DNA of 16,974 nt, from NCBI GenBank assembly GCA_009695395.1, contig SIBB01000025.1:1-16974 (forward strand), in the 5' to 3' direction. Below are positions 14,119 to 16,974 of this stretch, one piece after another. The stretch's first letter is position 1. The number at the start of each line of letters is the position of its first letter. The notes below the pieces were generated by a model. It saw only the letters and a list, made by a program, of their open reading frames with translations, ran no database searches and had not been told where the DNA came from. The DNA is from Pedosphaera sp. (GTDB lineage Bacteria > Verrucomicrobiota > Verrucomicrobiia > Limisphaerales > SXTU01). The translations under genes and the position numbers were made by a program.

Positions 14119-16356
14119 TCAGCGGCGCAGCACAAACTCCTTCGCGTTCACCAAACCCCACAGGACGTCCTCGACGCCCGCGCGCCGGTCCTTCGCCTGC
14201 TCGATGTGCGCGAGGGTCTTCGTCAGCTCCGTCGCGGACGGTGAGCGGGTGAGGGTGGTCCAGTAGAGTTCCTCGGCCCCGGCGCGGTTGGGCTTGCCCG
14301 AGTCCAGCAGCCCGCCGAGACGGTTGTCGGAGCGCGTGAGCAGCTCGTTCACCGCCGGGCCGGACAACATGAAGAACGCCTGGCCTAGGCTCGTGTCCGT
14401 GGAGCGCTCGCACTCGCAGGTGAGCAGGCGCGGCGGCTTGCCGAACATCGCGAGGAACACATCCGGGGACATCTGCGCGCGCTTGCCGCGCCGGCCCTCG
14501 ATGCGCGCGCCGGGCAACTCCGCCGCGCGCGTGCCGGTGGGGAAGCCCTTGAACTCAGCCGCCACGCCCGCGACCTGGTGCAACGTGTCGAACATCTGCT
14601 CCGCCGTGAGCCGGCGCAGCGGGGCGCGGGCGTAGTTGAGTTCGTCGGTCGCGTTCGTGTCGTTCGGCTCGCTGCCCGTTTGATACGCGCGCGAGTTCAT
14701 CACGAGCCGGATGACGTGGCGCAGGCTGAAGCCGCTCTGCACAAACTCCTTCGTCAGCCCGTCCAGCAGCGCGGGGTGCGACGCCGGGTTCGTCGCGCGG
14801 AAGTCGTCAATCGGGTCGACGATGCCGCGGCCCATGAGGTGGAACCAGATGCGGTTGACCTGCGCGCGGGCGAAGAGCGGGTTGTCGGCGCGGGTCATCC
14901 ACACGGCGAGCGCTTCGAGTTCGTCCTGCTGCTCGAAGTCCAGCTTCGCCGCGCCGAGGAAGCGCGGCTCGGCGGCCTTCTCCGTGCGCGGGTTCGTCAC
15001 GGTGCCCTTGCGGGAGAGATAGACAATCTGCTCGCCGATGAACTCGTGCTTGTCGTTCGTGTCGCGGCGTTTGTTCTCCAGAATCTTGTAGTCCACGCGG
15101 GCGAAGAGCGCGGCCCAGTCGTAGTAATCGTCCTGCGTCCAGCGGTCGAACGGGTGGTTGTGGCATTGCGCGCACTGGAGCCGCGTGCCGAGGAAGACCT
15201 GCGCCGCCGCCTCCGCGCGGATGACGGGCGTGCGGTTGGCGCGGTAGAAATTCGCCTCCGGGTTCGCGTAGGTGCTGCCGCGCGACGCGATCAGCTCGCG
15301 GGCGAACTGGTCCATCGGCTTGCCGCTGGCGATGCTCGCGCGCAGCCAGCGGTGGAAGTCCTGCATGCCCTTCGCGTCGAGCGTCTTCTCCTCCACGCGC
15401 AGCAGGTCGGCCCACTTGAGCGCCCAGAAGTCGGCGAACTCCGTGCGTTCGAGCAGTTCGTCAATCAGCCTGGTGCGCTTCATCCGCCCGTTAACCGTCG
15501 AGTTGATGACAAACCGTTTCGCCTCCTCTGCCGTCGGCAGGATGCCGAGCAAGTCGAGGTAAGCGCGGCGCAAGAAAACTTCATCACCCGCCAACGCACT
15601 CGGGTTCATCCGCAGCGTTTTCAGCTTCGCGAAGACGTGCTCGTCCACGAAGTTCTGCGGTTGCGTCCCGGCCCACTTGAAGCCGGGCCGCGCGGGCACG
15701 AAGGCCAGCCGCACCGGCTCCTGCAAGTGCAGGAAGCGCACGAGCACCGCCGTCTCCCCGGACTCCTTGCGCGTCACGCGGCCGGTGGCCGAGACATCGG
15801 CCACGGCCACGTTCACGACCTCGTAGCAGGCGATGTCCGTCACGTCACGGGCCGAGCCGTCGGAGAACTTCGCCGTGACCTTCACCGCGACCGCGCTGGC
15901 TGGCTCAATGAGGAACTGCTCGCGTGGCGTGACTTCCAGCTTCACCAGCGTCGGTGCGCCGGGCGATTTACGTTGCGCGCCGGCGGCAATCCATTCGCGC
16001 AAGGTGCGGTATTCCCACGACTCCTTGTCGAAGCGCTTGCCGCCCTCGTGCGCGACGGCCTGCGTGGCTTTTTGCAGCAAGAGGCTGTCGTCCGGCGACA
16101 GCACGTTCACCCGCCGACCGAACTGGTCACGCACCAGCGCCGCGTGGTCGTAGTCGAGGTCGCCGCCGCGCAGAGACAGCTTGAAACCGCCCTTGCCTGT
16201 GGCGTTGCCATGGCAGGTGCCGAGGTTGCAGCCAGCCTTGGAAATGACCGCAGCCACATCGGTCTGGAAGGTGACGGGGGCCGCGGGCAATGAGTCGGCC
16301 ACCGCCAGCCAGAGGGCAGCGAGGGAAGACCATTGGCGGCGCGTCGCGGAGTTCAC
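14119..16356 (-). CDS. Secreted DUF1549/DUF1553 protein with cytochrome-like motif and Ig-like domain
   Basis: A 745-residue exported protein of a family abundant in Planctomycetota and Verrucomicrobiota. The start is taken as GTG 16356, which gives a signal peptide (RRQWSSLAALWLAVADSLPAA). A longer frame from GTG 16440 would place 28 hydrophilic residues before it. Domains in order are a haem-type segment CNLGTCHG (43-50, spacing CX4CH), a bacterial Ig-like (BIG2-type) domain at about 137-220 containing FSDGSARDVT, DUF1549 at about 235-425 with CAQCHNHPFDRW (395-406), and DUF1553 at about 465-730 (NPLFARAQVNRIWFHLMGRGIV...). Such genes usually sit beside a DUF1501 gene; none is here. The family's function is not established, though links to polysaccharide breakdown have been suggested. 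Confidence 0.92.
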   Translation of the reverse strand: MNSATRRQWSSLAALWLAVADSLPAAPVTFQTDVAAVISKAGCNLGTCHGNATGKGGFKLSLRGGDLDYDHAALVRDQFGRRVNVLSPDDSLLLQKATQAVAHEGGKRFDKESWEYRTLREWIAAGAQRKSPGAPTLVKLEVTPREQFLIEPASAVAVKVTAKFSDGSARDVTDIACYEVVNVAVADVSATGRVTRKESGETAVLVRFLHLQEPVRLAFVPARPGFKWAGTQPQNFVDEHVFAKLKTLRMNPSALAGDEVFLRRAYLDLLGILPTAEEAKRFVINSTVNGRMKRTRLIDELLERTEFADFWALKWADLLRVEEKTLDAKGMQDFHRWLRASIASGKPMDQFARELIASRGSTYANPEANFYRANRTPVIRAEAAAQVFLGTRLQCAQCHNHPFDRWTQDDYYDWAALFARVDYKILENKRRDTNDKHEFIGEQIVYLSRKGTVTNPRTEKAAEPRFLGAAKLDFEQQDELEALAVWMTRADNPLFARAQVNRIWFHLMGRGIVDPIDDFRATNPASHPALLDGLTKEFVQSGFSLRHVIRLVMNSRAYQTGSEPNDTNATDELNYARAPLRRLTAEQMFDTLHQVAGVAAEFKGFPTGTRAAELPGARIEGRRGKRAQMSPDVFLAMFGKPPRLLTCECERSTDTSLGQAFFMLSGPAVNELLTRSDNRLGGLLDSGKPNRAGAEELYWTTLTRSPSATELTKTLAHIEQAKDRRAGVEDVLWGLVNAKEFVLRR

Positions 16357-16449
16357 GGTGAAAAAGTAGTGCCCAATCGAGTGCTTGCACAGACGTGATT
16401 CGCGGTGCGGGGTTTCACAGGAGGCTGGATTCGCGCCCACGGTTTCCCC

Positions 16450-16478
16450 TTGAGCCGCCTTCCCCCTGCCGCGATAAC
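16450..16478 (+). promoter_or_regulatory. Candidate promoter of tyrS
   Basis: TTGAGC (16450-16455) is followed after 17 bases by GATAAC (16473-16478), ten bases before the ATG at 16489. There is no Shine-Dalgarno sequence in the gap. Same layout as upstream of pgk and the CBM9-like gene. Confidence 0.45.
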
Positions 16479-16488
16479 TGCCGCGCTG

Positions 16489-16974
16489 ATGAACATCTAC
16501 GAAGAATTGCAGTGGCGCGGGCTCGTCTCGGATTGCACGGACGCGGAGGAGTTGCAGCGGCAGCTCGCCGCGCGCCCGGTCACGCTCTACTGCGGCTTCG
16601 ACCCCACGGCGGATTCACTCCACGTCGGCTCGCTCGTGCCGTTGCTCGCGCTGCGCCGTTTCCAGAACGCCGGGCATTGCCCCATCGCCGTCGCGGGCGG
16701 CGCGACGGGCAGCATCGGTGACCCGAGCGGCAAGACCGCCGAGCGCCAGCTCCTCACGAAGGAGCAAATCTCTGCGAACGTGGACGCCGTCCGCCCGCAG
16801 CTTGCGCGCTTGCTGGACTTCAACGTCCAGCCCAACCGCGCCTCGCTCGTGGACAACGCGGACTGGACCGCTGGCATCAGCTTCCTGGATTTCCTCCGCG
16901 ACATCGGGAAGCACTTTTCGGTCAACATGATGATGGCCAAGGAGTCCGTCCGGGCGCGCATGGAGGACCGCGAG
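16489..16974 (+). CDS. tyrS: Tyrosyl-tRNA synthetase, 5' part (runs off the right edge)
   Basis: The first 162 residues of a class I aminoacyl-tRNA synthetase that charges tRNA-Tyr. Visible landmarks are VTLYCGFDPTADSLHVGSL (31-49), which holds the HIGH-type ATP-binding motif as HVGS. The segment GGATGSIGDPSGKTAER (70-86) follows, and then FLRDIGKHFSVNMMMAKESV (135-154). The KMSKS loop and the C-terminal anticodon and S4 domains lie beyond the window. The N terminus MNIYEELQWRGLV is typical of the bacterial enzyme, supporting the ATG at 16489. The gene is divergent from the DUF1549 gene across 132 bases. Confidence 0.97.
   Translation, partial: MNIYEELQWRGLVSDCTDAEELQRQLAARPVTLYCGFDPTADSLHVGSLVPLLALRRFQNAGHCPIAVAGGATGSIGDPSGKTAERQLLTKEQISANVDAVRPQLARLLDFNVQPNRASLVDNADWTAGISFLDFLRDIGKHFSVNMMMAKESVRARMEDRE

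Noticed and set aside
12983..14266. A 427-codon plus-strand frame opposite the oxidoreductase gene
   Set aside because: Antisense shadow of a well-supported Gfo/Idh gene, with biased composition and no domain. It also runs into the end of the DUF1549 gene.
14578..16293. A 571-codon open frame on the plus strand opposite the DUF1549/DUF1553 gene
   Set aside because: It is antisense to a gene with clear domains, and its translation is a low-complexity mix of Arg, Val, Leu, Ala and Glu with no recognisable motif. Such frames arise in GC-rich coding DNA because few antisense codons are stops.
16357..16440. Longer N terminus for the DUF1549 protein from GTG 16440
   Set aside because: It would put 28 polar residues with two Cys before the signal peptide. 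The GTG at 16356 starts directly before the Arg-rich n-region and hydrophobic core.

Overview
The window looks like chromosomal DNA from a GC-rich member of the Verrucomicrobiota/Planctomycetota group, most likely Verrucomicrobiota. This is inferred from the domain content, not from a search. The pointers are a secreted DUF1549/DUF1553 protein with haem-type cysteine motifs, a secreted CBM9-like protein, a short Gfo/Idh-type oxidoreductase, a pgk-tpiA-secG cluster, and several small repeats (TTTTGCC heptamers, ACGCGGAG/GCAGAG palindromes). Most genes are housekeeping or envelope genes. I see no phage, IS transposase, CRISPR array or defence cassette.

Layout. Positions 1-302 hold a doubtful partial reading frame leaving the left edge on the minus strand, then the terminator of a minus-strand tRNA-Cys(GCA) at 303-377. 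Next comes a minus-strand pair, a CBM9-like secreted protein followed by a TPR protein (2166 down to 538). Divergent from it is the plus-strand cluster pgk, tpiA, secG and a family 5 peptide-binding lipoprotein (2283-6674). An intrinsic terminator lies inside the first codons of the lipoprotein gene. A minus-strand cluster faces it: a GspE/PilB-type ATPase, a GT21/HpnI-like glycosyltransferase and an RdgB-type nucleotide pyrophosphatase (9913 down to 6711).

A 343-base intergenic region with a 111-base imperfect palindrome separates that cluster from a plus-strand outer-membrane barrel protein (10257-11483) and an acyl-lipid desaturase with a C-terminal coiled coil (11608-12771). A strong bidirectional terminator sits between the desaturase and a convergent Gfo/Idh oxidoreductase (13984 down to 12836). 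Upstream of the latter is the DUF1549/DUF1553 protein (16356 down to 14119). The 5' part of tyrS, divergent from it, runs off the right edge.

Functionally, pgk and tpiA serve glycolysis, secG protein export, tyrS and tRNA-Cys translation, and rdgB nucleotide-pool cleaning. The remaining genes concern the envelope: lipid modification, outer membrane, peptide binding and polysaccharide-related secreted proteins. I did not find a clearly new multi-gene system. The more unusual signals are small-scale: promoter-like hexamers placed 6-12 bases before start codons, few Shine-Dalgarno sites, a heptamer microsatellite that encodes a lipoprotein signal peptide, a hairpin-bearing in-frame insertion in RdgB, and recurring ATTAGTG/CACTAAT palindromes between genes.
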